In this document: in pieces, positions 1 through 11,586 of the stretch
How the letters are laid out: the number at the start of each line of letters is the position of its first letter
Position numbering within the stretch: the first letter of the stretch is position 1
The notes under the pieces: model-generated
The model's input: the letters and a program-made list of their open reading frames with translations, nothing else
Databases searched by the model: none
Told to the model about the DNA's origin: nothing
Assembly (NCBI RefSeq): GCF_963082655.1
Contig: NC_081553.1
Location: 39,844,945-39,908,944, forward strand
Direction of reading: 5' to 3'
DNA length: 64,000 nucleotides
From: Stomoxys calcitrans
Taxonomy: Eukaryota; Arthropoda; Insecta; Diptera; Muscidae
Translations under genes and position numbers: made by a program

Positions 1-344
1 CAGGCACAACACAAAAGTTACATACGAAATTCTCCAATATCAGCAGGAACAATACACTAGCCTCTTAAATATATGGGGGTCGTGGCAAACCGTTATCCGT
101 TACCATTATACTTGAAGGTATAAATGGCAGCACCAGCGTAGAAAGTGAATCATCAAGTGCAAGCCCAGCCCTGATGCAGTAGGTGAAAATTCAGACAACC
201 AGAGCCTCATAAATAGCTAGAGCCGTCAGTCCTTTTCCCGTTGTCTATCAGATGCAGCATCCCTCGAACCAGTGTCCGTGCTACCCACCCCTTCCGCTTA
301 TCATACCTCCCGAACCAGTAGTGTCCACGTTTCGTCTTGGTGAC
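1..344. other. Left flank, diverged satellite or unique DNA
   Basis: No gene is seen. From about 220 onward short blocks resemble the neighbouring satellite (for example the 'gtctttgagacacag' and 'ttcatttcaaccgcctact' type strings near 370-430), so this may be the eroded edge of the array. The first 200 bases show no recognisable repeat. The short antisense open frame at 207-413 is not supported by any family resemblance. Confidence 0.4.
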
Positions 345-1875
345 TGGTATAGCCAGCTCTCTGCCCTTGTCTTTGAGACACAGAAGCCAATGAAACGATG
401 ACCACCGGTTCATTTCAACCGCCTACTCCCTCGTCCCGGTGGTCTAGTATCACGTTTACAACGTGAGTGAGTCACGTCTCGGTGATAACCCTGGCTAGCG
501 TTTTGCCTTTTTTCCCTTAGACACAGAAACCTCTGACCCATTGACCATGCGCGTTTTGCCTTTTTCCCTCAAACACAGCAACCACTGAGCCATTGACCAC
601 GCGTTCGTGCCAACCGTGTACCGTTACTGAACTACTTCCCAGCAACCTAAATAGCCAGCGATTCTTCCAGTGTCCTGGTGATATAGCCCACCGCAGCCAG
701 CCTACACACGCGTCCCGGTGACAGCTTACTCCCACATTCCGATAACCGTGAGTCAATCACGTCTCGGTCTAGCCAGCGTTCTGCACTTTTCCCCCACACA
801 CAGGAACCACTGAGTCATTGATTACGCGTTCTTTTCAACCCCCTAATTCTACCTACCCCCGGTGAACTAACGCCATTTTTATTCAGCGGGTGAATGACGT
901 CTCGGTGATTAGTCAAACCAGCATTAGGTCCTTGTTTCTCAGGCTCATGAGCCACTGAGACATTAACTATGCGTTCGTTTCAACCTCCTACTCTCGCCTA
1001 CTGGTGAACTAGTCCCACGTTCATGCCGCGGGTGAATCACGTCTCGGTACTAAGTCTAGCTAGCATTCTGTCGCTGTACATCAGACACAAGAAACATTGA
1101 TTAGGCGATCGTTTAAACGGCCTACTCCTGCATCCCGATGGCCTAGTGCTACGTTCACACCGTCAGTGAATCATGTCTCTGTTATTAGTCTAGCCAGCGT
1201 TATGTCCCCGTCCCTCAGTCGCAGGAGCCACTGAGACATTAACCACGCGTTCGTTTCAACCACCTACTACCGCGACACGATGACCTAGTGCCACATTCAC
1301 GCCGTGTATAAATCACATTCACGGGGTGTATAAATAGCCAGCATTATGTCCTTGTTCTTCAGGCACAGGAGCCACATAGCCATTAACCACGCGTTCGTTA
1401 CCACCATCTACTCCTATTTCCCGATGACCTAATCCCACGTTCATGCCGTGAGTAAAACACATCTTGGCCACCATAGTCCCCTTTTCCCTCAGACACAGGG
1501 ACCACTGAGCCATTCACCACGCTTTTGTTTCGTCACGATGACCTAGAGCCATGTTCATGCCGTAAGTGAGTCACTTCTCAGAGACCAATCCAGGCAGCGT
1601 TGTGCCCTTAAACCCTTAGTCACAGAAACCACTGAGCCATTGATCACGTGTCTCCGGTGACCTAGTGCCACGTTCACGCCGTGAGTGAATCACATCTCTT
1701 TGATTTGCATATCCAGAGTTTTGCCCTTGGCTTATTGACCACGCGTTCGCTCCCACAGCCTATCGTGAGTAAACCACGTCCTTGTAACCTAAGTACCCAG
1801 TGTTTTGCCCAGTGCCCTACCGAGCCACAACTCACCGCAACCAATCGCCTGGCCCCGAGTTAACATAATCACCTC
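345..1875. repeat. GC-rich satellite array, block 1 (unit about 142 bp)
   Basis: Diverged tandem repeats. Recurrent anchors are 'ccactgagccattgac' (near 572, 1502, 1630 and variants near 807, 952, 1229), 'acgcgttcgtttcaacc', 'gacctagtgccacgttca' and 'gtgaatcacgtctcggtg'. Spacings between anchors are about 128-145 bases or twice that. The array is clearly richer in G+C and CpG than the AT-rich flanks. Open frames inside it are period artefacts. It resumes at 4915. Confidence 0.8.
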
Positions 1876-3326
1876 AGGCCGCAATCATTAGCCAAGAACG
1901 GAAGTGCATAGGTGAAAAACTGGTACTCATCTCGCCTTTCCATTGCTACTACACATTTCGCCCGCCTTGACGGATCCTCCGCCCGATGAGCTGTGCCACA
2001 GAGGTAATCTTGTCGTTACTTTGTGAACAGTTTATAAAATTTTAATAATTTTCCTTCATTTTTGTACGCCTTTTGAATCTCCCTCGTTGCCCTCACACCT
2101 CACTGCCCACAAGCCAGAAAAAAAGTCAAGTATAGTAACACATCATAAACGTTGAAAAAATGTTTTCTGGGTCAAAAACCCGCAGCCTTAATGCTAACAG
2201 CACTTTTTCGCTCTCTCACAGCCTATCAATGGATGAATTGATGATACGGGAAATAGTTGTTAAGCCCTCGAAGCCCAGGCCGTAGCCGCAGCCGCCGCTG
2301 AAGCTTTCGCTTTTATTGTAGAGGCCTAACGGCTCAAGTCTTACACCACATACTCACACTACAGTAATGGACTCAATTTCTGATTTTTTTTTTTTTTTTT
2401 TGTTTTGGATGCTGTTCCTATTTTTTGATATTTTTGTGGGTGAATAAACTTTTTTGACAGTTAAAATTGATGTGGACACACATCCACCATACATTCCATA
2501 TACCGTCGTCTGGCATTTGGCTGCGATTTCTATGTGTTGGGGGGGGATGTGTTGCTGACTCCCTTCATGCCACCATACTCCCCCATGTCAAGAAGTATTC
2601 ATTCTGATGTGAAGGATTGTTTTCTGTGAGCGTGTGTGTGTGTGTGTGTGTATGTGTGCCAATAGGCCTTTAATGACTACTGATAAGCTTTACGGGCATT
2701 TTACCCCATTCGAGCCTATTCCAAGAGATTGTTTTTTCGCCAGCCATCGCTACCGCGACCGTTACAGCCACTAAGGCGGATGTACTCGTCTCGCTTTTGA
2801 TATGGTTTGGCATGTTCCATAAAAAAAGCTTAAGGCAACAACAACGGCCATTTCGATTTGTTCAATGGTCTGTGTTTGTGTTTTTGATGATGGCCGTGAT
2901 AGAACGTTGTAGTAGCAGAAGGAGCTGCACATAGTCCATAGTAATATTCCAGACCAACAACAACAAATTGAGGTTAATAGGATTTTTCTTAAAAACACTT
3001 AAAGCAGCATTGGCAAGAAATCGTTTATCAAAAAAATTGAACAAGTCCTACATGTAATGGCGTACCAATGTCTACCAAGGGGGAGGCCACGGCACTTGGC
3101 AGGAACAGCATCGATTGGCATTACTCATACGCAAGAGATATGGCAGAATGGGCTAATAGAACAAAATGTGGAAACTGCTCATTAAGCAAACGCTACATCA
3201 AGGCATCAATTTATCAAGAAATCGTGATAGTCTTGCATGATGAACTCAATTGAAGTTATCAGCAAAATGATCAAATGTAGCAAAATGTAAGTGAGGTGCA
3301 GATAACAGCGAAAACAAGTAAAGAAC
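1876..3326. other. Unique AT-rich spacer between satellite blocks
   Basis: No coding region is supported. It holds a poly-T run (about 2384-2401), a G run near 2539, and a short (GT)n tract (about 2626-2652). Overlapping short frames on the minus strand at 2771-3044 have no family resemblance. Because satellite flanks it on both sides, this block with the following A element may have been inserted into, or captured by, one original array. Confidence 0.5.
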
Positions 3327-4816
3327 AACAAGTAAAAGCGTGCAAAGGTCGGCCGGGCCGAATCTTATATACCCTCCACCATGGATCGCATTTGTCGAGT
3401 TCTTTTCCCGCATCTCTTCTTAGGCAAAAAAGGATATAAGAACTGAGTTGCTCTGCTATTAAAACGATATCAAGATATGGCCCGGTTCGGACCACAATTA
3501 AATTATATGTTGGAGACCTGTGTAAAATTTCAGCCAATTCGTATAAGAATTGCGCCCATTGGAGCTCACGAAGTAAAATAGAGAGAACGATTTATATGGG
3601 ATCTGTATCGGGCTATAGACCGATTCAGACCATAATAAACACGAATGTTGATGGTCATGAGAGGATCCGTCGTACAAAATTTCAGGCATATCGGATAATA
3701 ATTGCGACTTCTAGGGGTCAAGAAGTCAAGATCCCAGATCGGTTTATATGGCAGCTATATCAGGTTATGAACCGATTTGAACCTTATTTGACACAGTTGT
3801 TGAAAGTAAAAATAAAATACGTCATGCAAAATTTCAGCCAAATCGGATAGGAATTGCGCCCTCTAGAAGCTCAAGAAGTCAAATCCCCAGATCTGTTTAT
3901 ATGACAGCTATATTAGGTTATGGACCGATTTCAACCATACTTGGCACAGTTGTTGGATATCATAACGAAATACTTGGTGCCAAAAATTCATTCCAATCGG
4001 ATAAGAATTGCGCACTCTAGAGGCTCAAGAAGTCAAGACCCAAGATCGGTTTATATGGCAGCTATATCAGGTATGGACCGATTTAAACCATACTTGGCAC
4101 AGTTATTGGGTATCATAACAAAACACGTCGTGCGAAATTCCATTTCAATCGGATAAGAATTGCGCCCTCTAGAGGCTCAAGAAGTCAAGACCCAAGATCG
4201 GTTTATATGGCAGCTATATCAGGTTATGGGCTGATTTGAACCATACTTGGCACAGTTGTTGGATATAATAACAAAACACGTCGTGCAAAATTTCGTTTCA
4301 ATCGGATAAGAATTGCGGACTCTAGAGGCTCAAAAAGTCAAGACCCAAGATCGGTTTATATGGCAGCTATATCAGGTTATGGACCGATTTGAACCATACT
4401 TGGCACAGTTGTTGGATATCATAAAAAAACACGTCGTACAAAATTTCATTCCAATCGGATAAGAATTGCGCACTCTAGAGGCTCAAGAAATCAAGACCCA
4501 AGATCGGTTTATATGGCAGCTATATCAAAACATGGACCGATATGGCCCATTTACAATACCAACCGACCTACACTAATAAGAAGTATTTGTGCAAAATTTC
4601 AAGCGGCTAGCTTTACTCCTTCGGAAGTTAGCGTGCTTTCGACAGACAGACGGACGGACGGACGGACAGACGGACGGACATGGCTAAATCGACATAAAAT
4701 GTCACGACGATCAAGAATATATATACTTTATGGGGTCTCAGACGAATATTTCGAGTAGTTACAAACAGAATGACGAAATTAGTATACCCCCCATCTTATG
4801 GTGGAGGGTATAAAAA
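3327..4816 (+). mobile_element. mini-me/INE-1-like Helentron-associated element, subfamily A copy 1
   Basis: Seen: a start 'aacaagtaaaagcgtgc', a slightly damaged palindrome (ggtcggccgggccgaa), subterminal box 'ataccctccaccat', then about six tandem subrepeats marked by 'atggcagctatatcaggtta' near 3749, 3900, 4053, 4205, 4357 and 4512 (period about 152). A (GGAC/CAGA)n microsatellite follows (about 4641-4680), then 'gatcaagaatatatatac', and an end box 'atggtggagggtataaaaa'. Known: Drosophila INE-1/mini-me elements carry the same 'attcttgatc' core next to a (GTCY)n tract. No protein is encoded; it would depend on a Rep-helicase supplied in trans. Very similar copies lie at 14607 and 55308, so the subfamily looks fairly young. 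Confidence 0.8.
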
Positions 4817-4914
4817 GTAGGTTGGATCATGAGACACAACCGATAGATGGAGATACACAGGCAAACCGACACACGAGCGAATTGAAATCAAAACTAACAA
4901 AGATATCGTTCTAG

Positions 4915-6017
4915 TTTTTCAAGTCATTGACCAAGCGCTTATTACAATAGTCTACTCCTGCATTCCGTTGACCTAGTGCCGTGTTCACTCCGTGATTGAA
5001 TCACTGCTCGGTGATAAGCCTAGCCAGCGTTATGCCCTTGTCTCTCAGACATAGGAACCAGAGAACCTCTCAGACACAGGAACCAGAGACCTAGGGTTCG
5101 TTTCAACCGGTTACTCCAGTGACCTAGTGCCATGTTTACTTCGTGAATAAATCACATCTCGGTGATTAGTATAGTCAGCGATATGCCCTTGTCCTTCAAG
5201 CACAGGAGCCACATAGCCATTAAGCACGCGTTCGTTACCACCATTTACTCCCATTTCCCGATGACATAATATCACGTTACGCCGTGAGTGAATCACGTCT
5301 CGGTGTTCGGCCTTGCAACCGTTCTGCCTTTGTCCGTCAGACACAGGAGCCTCTGCCACCATGCTCTTATTACAATAGTCTACTCTCGCATCCTGTTGAC
5401 CTAGTGGCACGCTCTCTCCTTGAGTGAATCATATCTCCTTGATAAGTCTAGCCATCGGTGTGCCCTTGTCCGTCGGACACAGAAACCACTGAGCCATTGA
5501 CCATGCGTTCATTAGCCACATTCACGACGTGTATTAATCACGTCTCGCTGATTAGCATAGCCAGCATTATGCCCTTGTCCTTCAAGCACAGGAGCCACAT
5601 AGCCATTAAGCACGTGTTCATTACCACCATCTACTCCCATTTCCCGATGACATAATACCACGTTACGCCGTGAGTGAATCACGTCTCGGTGTTCGGCCTT
5701 GCCAGCGTTCAGACACAGGAGCGTCTGCCACCACAAACTCATTACAATAGTCTACTCCCGTTGATCTAGTGACACATTTACTGCGTGAGAGAATCATGTG
5801 TCATTGATAAGTCTAGCCATCGTTGTGCCTTGTCCGTCAGACACAGGAACCACTGAGCCATTAACCACGCGTTCGTTTCAACAGCCCACTTCCGCGTCCC
5901 GGTGACCTAATCCCACGTTCATGTCGTGAATAAATCACGTCTCGTTGATAAGTATAGCCGGCATTATGTCCTTATCCTTCGGGCACAGGAGCCACATAGC
6001 CATTAATCAGGCGTTCT
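4915..6017. repeat. GC-rich satellite array, block 2, with higher-order period
   Basis: Same satellite as at 345-1875. Here a higher-order unit is visible: the distinctive string around 'tgcccttgtccttcaagcac' with 'gagccacatagccatta' recurs near 5175, 5562 and 5957, spacing about 387 and 395, i.e. roughly three monomers. The same variant also occurs once in block 1 near 1344. Several antisense open frames with matching peptides are periodic by-products, not genes. Confidence 0.8.
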
Positions 6018-6096
6018 TAAATTTCAGCGAAATCGGCAATTAATTGCGAATTTTTAAAATAATATTATCCCATCCTATGGTGGAGGGTATAAAAAT
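6018..6096 (+). mobile_element. 3' end fragment of a mini-me/INE-1-like element
   Basis: A short 'aaatttcagcgaaatcgg' piece typical of the internal subrepeat is followed directly by the terminal box 'tatggtggagggtataaaaa' ending near 6093. The middle of the element is lost. It abuts the end of the satellite block. Confidence 0.65.
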
Positions 6097-6267
6097 GTTA
6101 TTAGTCGAATATCTTGAACACTATAAAGGATATTCCACCCACAAAAACATTTTTTCTTTTTTGTTTGTAAGATATTTCAAGCACTTTCCACGGAATAAAA
6201 ATTTGTATTTGACCAACTTTGAAGGCCCACGAGCCTTCTAGGGCCCTGAAATATTGCAAATAATCTA

Positions 6268-6504
6268 TTAGGTTGCCCAAAAAGTAATTGCGGATTTTTC
6301 ATATAGTCGGCGTTGACAAATTTTTTTACAGCTTGTGACTCTGTAATTGCATTCTTTCTTCTGTCAGTTATCAGCTGTTACTTTCAGGTTGCTTTAGAAA
6401 AAAAGTGTAAAAAAAGTATATTTGATTAAAGTTCATTTTAAGCTTTATTAAAAATGCATTTACTTTCTTTTAAAAAATCCGCAATTACTTTTTGGGCAAC
6501 CCAA
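6268..6504 (+). mobile_element. mariner MITE (internally deleted), complete with TIRs
   Basis: A 237-bp element with inverted ends TTAGGTTGCCC... and ...GGGCAACCCAA, flanked on both sides by TA (6266-6267 and 6505-6506), the Tc1/mariner target duplication. Each inverted end continues for about 30 bases through 'aaaaagtaattgcggattt'. The left 160 bp match the mariner end at 16921, and the right 85 bp match the 3' end of the transposase-bearing copy at 40314. It is therefore a deletion derivative of the same mariner that has lost the entire transposase gene. Confidence 0.9.
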
Positions 6505-6544
6505 TAGTTATCCCCACAGCTATAACCTAGGTAAGGTTAGATTG

Positions 6545-6898
6545 GGTGTAAATTACTTGGCAGTCTACCATCAGAAGATGCCTTCTAGTTCCTGCCGTTG
6601 AACCTTAAAAAAGCTTAACAACATACGAATGTTCACATCCGCTAAATCAGACATTCTTCCGACTGCCAGTGCGGGACACATATACAGCATATGTTCCATA
6701 GTAACTTCTTCATCGACGTCCTTACAGCTTCTGCAAAAGTCGATAGTTGCAACCTTCAGTCTGTCAGCATGTTTTCCGATCAGACAGTGGCCTGTTATGG
6801 CGGACACAATGACTGAGACGTCTGTTCTTGCCAGCGACAGCAAACACAGGAGATCTATTTATGTGGGAGCAATCCATGTCGAGTTCATTCTGCCTTAG
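6545..6898 (-). pseudogene. 3' remnant of a LOA/R1-like non-LTR retrotransposon ORF2
   Basis: A reading frame at 6571-6843 (minus) contains a conserved tail seen in LOA/R1-type ORF2 proteins: 'ITGHCLIGKHADRL', then 'DFCRSC', acidic residues, 'EHMLYMCPAL', and a final 'LLSFF' segment. In that family this region follows the RNase H domain; the spaced Cys/His residues look like its zinc-binding tail. Reverse transcriptase and upstream parts are absent, so this is a 5'-truncated insertion. The 3' flank at 6520-6545 holds an 'acctaggtaaggttag' string like other 3' tails of this class. Family assignment is by remembered motifs only. The same kind of element occurs at 17780-22265 and 23400-25680. 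Confidence 0.65.
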
Positions 6899-7370
6899 CA
6901 CAATCTTGGTAGCACAAAAACTGACCAACAAAAATTATATATGCAGAATAGCTTCCAATTCCTTAGGATTGAAGATCTTAGCGATTGTTTAATCACGACA
7001 CCACTTTCCCACTTGTTATCATCTATCTTAACGAAGATCATCCTTTAACTGACCTTCTGATGTTCTCCAGCAGGAGAAGAGGTTACTTCATTTTTATATC
7101 CACCAATGAAGGACGGTGTTAAATTCAATGCAAAATATCGAAATATAAAGTTTATATATTCCCAATCCTCGTATGATTCCAGGACGATCTAGCCAAGTCC
7201 ATCCATCTTGCCGCCCGTTGAAATCACCCTGCAGCCCTTAAATATAAAAAAATGGGCTAAAACCTTGCACAGATCGATAAAAAAGTTTCAACTAAAAACT
7301 TAATTGAGATTATCATCATTTTGAATTAAAAAATAAATTGATTCAATCATTTTCTGATTGAATATGCATT
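6899..7370. mobile_element. Spacer with a decayed mini-me-like fragment
   Basis: Within about 7100-7270 there are worn versions of the mini-me 3' half: a 'tttttatatccaccaatgaa' start, 'aagtttatatattcccaatc', 'gacgatctagccaagtcc', and 'aaccttgcacagatcgat'. The remaining bases show no recognisable feature. Confidence 0.45.
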
Positions 7371-8175
7371 TTTACATCCTCCACCATAAGATGGGGGTAT
7401 ACTAATTTCGTCATTCTGTTTGTAACTCCTCGAAATATTCGTCTAAGACCCCACAAAGTTATATTCTTGATCGTCGTGACATTTTAAGTCGATCTTGCTA
7501 TGTCCGTCCGTTCGTCCGTCCGTCTGTCCGTCGAAAGCACGCTAATTTTCGAAGGAGTAAAGCTAGCCGCTTGAAATTTTGCACTTATACTTCTTATTAG
7601 TGTAGGTCGGTTAGGATCGTGAATGGACTTTATCGGTCCATGTTTTGATATGGCTGCCATATAAACCGATCTTGGGTCTTGACTTCGTGAGCCACTAGAG
7701 GGCACAAATCTTCTCCGACTTGGCTGAAATTTTGCATTAGGTATTTTATTATGACTTCCAACAACAGTGCTGTGTATGGTATAAATCGGTTCATAACCTG
7801 ATATAGCTGTCATATAAACCGATCTAGGGTCTTGACTTCTTGAGCCACTAGAGGGCGCAATTATTATCCGATTTGGCTGAAACTTGACATTTTGCACTAA
7901 TTGTTCTTATTAGGGTAGGTCGGTTAGGATTGTAAATGGACTATATCGGTCCATGTTTTGATATAGCTGCCATATAAACCGATCTTGGGTCTTGACTTCT
8001 TGAGCCACTATAGGGCACAATTCTTCTCCGACTTGGCTGAAATTTGCACAGTTGTTGCATTCCAACAGCTGTGCTGAGTATGGTATAAATCGGTTCATAA
8101 CCTGATATAGCTGTCATATAAACCGATCTGGGGTCTCGACTTCTTGAGCCACTAGAGGGCGCTTAGATCCCTCAA
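7371..8175 (-). mobile_element. mini-me/INE-1-like element, subfamily A, partial
   Basis: Reading on the minus strand, it ends at the left with 'catcttatggtggaggatg', preceded by the (GTCY)n tract at 7500-7532 and the 'gatcaagaatata' core. Four to five 150-bp subrepeats follow toward the right, marked by 'gatatagctgccatataaac' or close variants. The 5' palindrome end is missing; near 8170 it passes into a different, B-like segment. The frame 7484-7897 is a by-product of the repeats. Confidence 0.7.
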
Positions 8176-8762
8176 TATCGATATCGAATATGGTCTAAAT
8201 CTGACAATAACTTGATATATCTCCCATAAAGGCTAAGGCCCATAGAAGCCGCATTTATTACCCGATTTTGCTGGAATACGGCACTGTGCGCTGTGTTAGG
8301 TCCTTCGTCGTCCATGCAGAGCATACTTCAGATCGGACTATGGTTGGATGTAGCTTCCATATATACCGATCTCCCGATTTAAGGTTTGTCATCCATAAAT
8401 TGCGTATTTATTCCACTATTTTGCCGAAATTTAGTAAGGTGTGTTGTATAAGACTTCTACATATACTTCAGGAATATGGTGCTAATCGGTTCATATTTGG
8501 ATATAGCTGTCATATACACAAATCTCCCGATCTATGGTCTTTCATCCGTAAATGGGTAATTTATTACCCGATTTCGCTCCACTTTAGAACAGTGAGCTGC
8601 GTTGGATCCTAGCGTCTGTTGAATCACCACGGCCTAGATTGGACTATATTTCGATATATATTTTATACCGGATTTTGGGGAAATGTGGTTAATATATATA
8701 CCTAAGGTTGTGGATACCCAAAGTTCGACCCAGCAGAATTTAATGTCTTCTTACTTGTTCAT
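8176..8762 (-). mobile_element. Diverged subfamily B-like element, 5' half
   Basis: Contains 'cccataaaggctaaggccc', 'atttattacccgattttgct' and other B-type subrepeat blocks, ending at the right with a worn 5' end: 'gtggatacccaaagttcgac' and 'tcttcttacttgttc'. The central GC palindrome has decayed to 'gttcgacccagcagaa', indicating an old copy. Confidence 0.6.
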
Positions 8763-8776
8763 TCTTTGCTTGTCGT

Positions 8777-10240
8777 TTTTATACCCACCACCATAGGAAT
8801 GGGGTATACTAATCTAGTCATTCCGTTTGTAACACCTCGAAATCTTCGCCTAGCAAATTGTAAATTTTGCCCATGAACATTCCACTAAGGACAGGGGCAA
8901 ACTTCTCACATATCATTGAGTACAGTCCGATTCAAGTTTAAGCTCAATGATAAGGGGCCTCCTCTTTATGTCCGAGTCCGAACAGCGAGCCGTAGTGCGA
9001 CACCTCTTTGGAGAGAAGTTTTACAAGGCATAGTACCTCACAAATGTCGCCAGTATTAGGAGGGGAAAACCACCGCTGCAAATTTTTTCTGATGGTCTCG
9101 CCAGGATTCGAACCCAAATATTCGTCTAAGACCCCTTAAAGTTTATACATTCTTGATTGTCTCGTCATTCTGCATGAATCTAGCCATGTCCGTCTGTCGA
9201 AATCACGATAGAGGTCGAACGCGTAAAGCTAGCCGCTTGAAATTTTGCACGGATACTAGGTATCGATGTAGGTCGTTGGGGATTGTAAATACGCCATATG
9301 GGTTCCGATTTAGATATAGCTCCTATATAAACCCATCTCAGGATTTGACTTCTTCAGCCCCTGGAAGCCGCAATTTTTGTCCGATTTGGCTGAAATTTTG
9401 CAGATAGAGTTCTGTTATGACTTTCAATAGCCGTATCAAGTGCAGTCTAAATCGGTCTATAACCCGATATAGATCCCATATAAACCGATCTCCCGATTTG
9501 ACTCCAGCCGCAATTTTTGTCTGATTTGGATGAAATTTTGCATGTGATGTTTCGTTATGATTTCCAATAACTGTGCCAAGTACGGTTGAAATCGGAATAT
9601 AATCTGATATAGTTCCCATATAAACCGATCTCCTGATTTTACTACTTGAGTCCTTAAAGCCGCAATTTTTGTCCGATTTGGCTGAAATTTTGCATGTGGT
9701 GTTTTGGTCCGAATAGCTGATATATCTCCCATATTAACCGATCACGCGATTTGACTTCTTGAGCCCCTGGAAGCCGCAATTTTTGTCCGATGTAGCTCAA
9801 ATTTTGCAGTTAGTGTTCTGCTATGACTTCCTATAACTGTACCAAGTACGGTTCGAATCGGTCTGTAACTTGATATAGCCCCAATATTAACCGATCTCCC
9901 GATTTGACTTCTTGAGTCCTTACAAGCCGCAATTTTAGTCTGATTGGCTTTTGAATGAAATTTTGCATACGATGTTCGACTTCCAACAATTGTGTTAAAT
10001 ACGGCCAAAATCAGTCTATAACCTGATGTAGCTCCCATGTAAACCGGTGTCTCGATCATTCTTGCTCGGTTCCTAGAAGCTTTAATATTTGCTGGTTTAA
10101 CAGAAGTTTGGTATGTAGAATAAAATTATGCCCTACAATAAAATTTATTTCGTATAAATTTTTAGCTGAATCCTTGGTGGTGGGTTTGCAAAAATTCGGC
10201 CCGACCGAACTTATCACATTTATACTTATTCTTGTTCAAA
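8777..10240 (-). mobile_element. mini-me/INE-1-like element, subfamily D, with nested SINE
   Basis: On the minus strand the 3' end box 'ggtggtgggtataaaaa' lies at the left (8777-8800), the (GTCY) and 'gatctagccatgtcc' block near 9175-9200, then tandem subrepeats of about 150 bp marked by 'tcccatataaaccgatctcc', and the 5' end at the right with 'attcggcccgaccgaactt'. A SINE (8854-9115) interrupts it. Short antisense frames inside, rich in 'GDRFIWELYQ'-like strings, come from the repeat period and are not proteins. Confidence 0.75.
8840..9130 (-). mobile_element. 5'-truncated tRNA-derived SINE with target duplication
   Basis: The SINE body occupies about 8854-9115 on the minus strand and stops at the B-box region (reverse complement of 'gccaggattcgaaccc'), so the A-box head is missing. 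It is bracketed by near-identical 14-15 base copies of the host sequence: aaatcttcgcctag (8840-8853) and aaatattcgtctaag (9116-9130). In uninterrupted relatives of the D element this string occurs once, so it is a genuine target-site duplication made by LINE-dependent insertion. Confidence 0.88.
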
Positions 10241-11586
10241 TGGAGGACTAAGTCTTTTTGCTCCACTTTAAAGTTTTTAAATTTTAATTCATTAAATCCT
10301 TAACTCCTTCTCTCTGCAGCTGTCATATCCCACATTCTACCATATGTGAATGTATTTTACACCAGCATTCTATCTATTTATAAACGACAAACAGAAATAT
10401 TCTTATCTTAAAATATTTACAAGAAAAACCATATTCCTGACTCTTTTGGTCTGTATTTGGTTGCTCGCCTATGTTGTTGTTGTTGTTGCTGGCAAAGATA
10501 AACAAACTATAAAAATTAATGGGCAAAAATGGCAGCATTTACAAAACGACACGACAACAGCACAACGGACAAACACTCAATACAACATCTCAGACAAAGC
10601 TTTTACTTCGACGTTACGGTTTCCGTACTGTTTCCGCTTCCCCAAACACACACACACACACAACATTGTAGGGGTCATGCGTATGTGTGTGTGTGTGTGA
10701 GTGTTTGTGTCACAGCAAATATCATGCGGTCGATATTATTATGCCACATTGACGCATTATACAAAAGCACATTTCTGGTCCCCATACCATACTCATCTGC
10801 CTGTTATGGCTCCTTTTCATCATTTTTGCGAAACACATTCGTCCTTTTTGTCTTCTCCTACCAAAATGGATGCTATAACTGCCACTACATTGCTTTCCAG
10901 CTACCAACTATATTTAGTCCTCTCCAGCATAATCAGTTATTGCTCGCATTGAGTATGAGTGTGTGTGTGTGTTTTTGCCCCACCACAACAACAAATGTAT
11001 CATTCTGACGCAGAGTATCAAGCGTACGCCATATAACACAACATCAACTAAAATCTGTGTGAAATGGCTGATACTGCTGCCGGAGCTGGAGCTGTAGCTA
11101 TGATTGTTGTTGATGGTGGTGCTACTGCTACTACTATTATTACTGCCACTGTTGTTGCTGCTGCTGCTGCTGCTACTGCTTTGGGTCGCTATAAAGATTT
11201 GAACCCGCACTTTCAATTACAATGTAATTTACTTTATGGACTTATCTCTTAAAAACAGCAATTTTAACAAACATTAAGCATAATTTTATGACATCACTAC
11301 ACAAAATAAACAGACACAGACGTTCGCAACGCCATACTCTGGCGAAACTCTGTTGGTGGGGTCTGGCCTATTGTAGCTACTTTGTGCCAATGCCAAAGGG
11401 GGATGATACCAGTAACAGGAACTTTCATACAAACAGTAGTGTATTTTCATATAGCATTACGAGTATAAAAAATAGTTCTATCTCTCTCTCTCTCCCTCCC
11501 TTATGGTACAGCATATTTTGTAAACCGCCTGATTTTCCGTTTATGACGCTGTATGTATGGGCTCAAATCCCAGCAAGAAAATCAGA
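10241..11586. other. Unique region rich in microsatellites
   Basis: No exon is supported. It holds (CA)n near 10648-10662, (GT)n near 10684-10700, (GT)n near 10959-10972, a trinucleotide GCT/ACT-rich tract (about 11090-11180) that gives spurious poly-Ser and poly-Ala frames on opposite strands, and a (CT)n tract near 11480-11500. Being open on both strands with low complexity argues against coding. Confidence 0.55.

Noticed and set aside
9338..10059. Overlapping antisense frames with recurring 'GDRFIWELYQ' type strings, also at 7484-8098 and 31051-31435
   Set aside because: They are translations of the ~152-bp subrepeats of mini-me elements, in several frames, with stops placed by unit length. 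No protein family.
11060..11216. Host exon encoding Ser-rich or Ala-rich protein
   Set aside because: Open on both strands because of the GCT/ACT trinucleotide tract; no splice-site pattern or conserved domain could be supported.
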